A DNA stretch of 6,432 bases from contig CAJMSO010000102.1 of assembly GCA_905216075.1 (NCBI GenBank), forward strand, positions 1 to 6,432, written 5' to 3'. Below are positions 5,462-6,432 of this stretch, piece after piece. This DNA is from an uncultured bacterium (GTDB lineage: Bacteria; Actinomycetota; Coriobacteriia; Coriobacteriales; Coriobacteriaceae). The notes below the pieces were generated by a model. The model saw only the letters and a list, made by a program, of their open reading frames with translations. It made no database searches and had not been told where the DNA came from. A program made the translations under genes and the position numbers. Positions within the stretch are counted from its first letter, which is position 1. Each line of letters opens with the position of its first letter.

Positions 5462-6432
5462 ATGGCAAAGGGATCAAAAAGGGAAGGCGGCGGTATCGGC
5501 GAGTTGCTCGCGTATGCCGGTGACCGCAAATTCCTAACGTATTTGGGCATGGCGCTCTCGGCGCTCTCGCAGCTGCTGAGCTTTGGCCCGTACGTGTGCA
5601 TTTGGCTTGTCGCGCGCGATCTGATCGCTGTGGCACCTAACTGGAGCGAAGCCTGTGACATCGCGATGTATGGCTGGTGGGCCGTGGGGTTTGCCCTGGC
5701 AAGCATCGTAGTTTATTTCGTGGGGCTCATGTGCACGCACCTGTCTGCGTTTCGCTGCGCGTCCAATATCCGCAAGACTACGAGCGAGCACCTGCTTAAG
5801 CTGCCGCTTGGCTACTTTGACACGCACGCCACCGGTGAGCTGCGTCGTGTTGTAGACGGATGTGCCGCCTCCACCGAGACTTTGCTCGCACACATGCTGC
5901 CCGATATCGCAGGCGCCGCCGCCATGGTCGTGGGCCTGCTCGTGTTGCTTTTCGCCCTCGATTGGCGCTTGGGCGCGGCATGCCTCATCTCGGTGGCCAT
6001 TTCGTTTGGCGCCATGGCCACCATGATGAGCGGCAAAGGCGCCGAGTTCATGAAGGCCTACATGGGAGCGCTGGTCAAGATGAACAAGACCGGCACCGAA
6101 TACGTACGCGGCATCCCCGTGGTCAAGGTGTTTCAGCAGACGGTCTACTCCTTCAAGGCCTTCCACGATGCGATTGCCGAATACGCCGACATGGCACAAA
6201 GCTATGCGGGCACGTTCTGCCGAGGTCCACAGGTACTCAACCTTACCGCGCTCAATGGTCTTGTGGCATTCCTGCTGCCCGCGGCGTTGCTGTTGGCGCC
6301 GGGCGAGACGGACTTCGCGCATTTTATGGCAAACTTCACGTTTTACGCGATATTTTCGGCCGTGGTACCGACGGCCATGACCAAGCTCATGTTTGTGGGC
6401 GAGGCCTCTCAGATGAGTGCCGATTCGCTGGC
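5462..6432 (+). CDS. ABC exporter-type half-transporter, membrane domain (3' end outside window)
   Basis: The frame is open from ATG 5462 to the window end, giving 323 complete codons. The product starts MAKGSKREGGGIGELLAYAG and carries the type-1 exporter membrane domain. Likely membrane segments are at residues 24-50, 69-92, 148-166, 169-188, 258-280 and 289-311. Between segments 2 and 3 is the family block IRKTTSEHLLKLPLGYFDTH followed by TGELRRVVDG (103-133), including the intracellular coupling region. Between segments 4 and 5 comes EYVRGIPVVKVFQQT (213-227), also typical. The nucleotide-binding domain (Walker A, LSGGQ, Walker B) should follow outside the window, so ATPase competence cannot be judged. 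Such proteins work as homo- or heterodimers, and a second half-transporter gene may follow. The divergent AraC regulator suggests induced expression. Membership of the YbtPQ/IrtAB siderophore group or a drug/peptide export group is possible, but the substrate is not readable. Confidence 0.92.
   Translation, partial: MAKGSKREGGGIGELLAYAGDRKFLTYLGMALSALSQLLSFGPYVCIWLVARDLIAVAPNWSEACDIAMYGWWAVGFALASIVVYFVGLMCTHLSAFRCASNIRKTTSEHLLKLPLGYFDTHATGELRRVVDGCAASTETLLAHMLPDIAGAAAMVVGLLVLLFALDWRLGAACLISVAISFGAMATMMSGKGAEFMKAYMGALVKMNKTGTEYVRGIPVVKVFQQTVYSFKAFHDAIAEYADMAQSYAGTFCRGPQVLNLTALNGLVAFLLPAALLLAPGETDFAHFMANFTFYAIFSAVVPTAMTKLMFVGEASQMSADSL

Noticed and set aside
5534..6322. A 262-codon open frame on the minus strand opposite the ABC transporter gene
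   Set aside because: It is His/Arg/Gln-rich without any domain or ribosome binding site. The plus-strand frame encodes a clear ABC exporter membrane domain.

Overview
The window looks like chromosomal DNA from a high-GC Gram-positive bacterium, most likely a Coriobacteriia member close to Collinsella. This is inferred from the strong G/C bias at codon third positions in the gat genes, from actinobacterial features in GatB (the HVGGA-GRI block before SLVDYNR), and from the gene content. No database search was possible, so the genus is a guess and the class is only moderately supported.

Layout. (1) Positions 1-2563, plus strand: the 3' part of gatA followed by complete gatB. The two genes overlap by one base, so they form the end of a gat operon. 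Their products are subunits of the tRNA-dependent amidotransferase that converts Glu-tRNA(Gln), and usually Asp-tRNA(Asn), to the correctly amidated tRNA. This GatB carries an extra block of about 60 residues. (2) Positions 2564-2913: a 350-base stretch without a gene but rich in structure. It holds a 141-bp element with perfect 31-bp inverted arms and a terminator-like hairpin at its centre (2568-2708), then a second terminator-like hairpin (2759-2787), then a 75-bp near-perfect dyad (2820-2894). The last contains two CRP-like 8-N6-8 palindromes whose centres are 33 bp apart, and it ends just before the next ribosome binding site. (3) Positions 2914-4278, plus strand: a 454-residue ATPase of the AAA/DUF4143 family with Walker A and B motifs and a C-terminal E...D...ExK pattern like that of PD-(D/E)XK nucleases. 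(4) Positions 4343-5347, minus strand: an AraC-family regulator, probably starting at TTG. (5) Positions 5462-6432, plus strand: the membrane domain of an exporter-type ABC half-transporter, cut by the window end. It is divergent from the regulator across 114 bp.

How the parts relate. The gat genes are housekeeping. The ATPase gene with its AT-rich, highly palindromic leader looks like a separate accessory unit placed between the gat operon and a regulator/transporter pair. The AraC protein probably controls the divergent ABC transporter genes. The layout resembles regulator-transporter pairs used for siderophore or drug transport, but the substrate cannot be read from this sequence.

The most unusual parts are the two large inverted-repeat structures in 2564-2913: the 141-bp element after gatB and the nested dyads before the ATPase gene.
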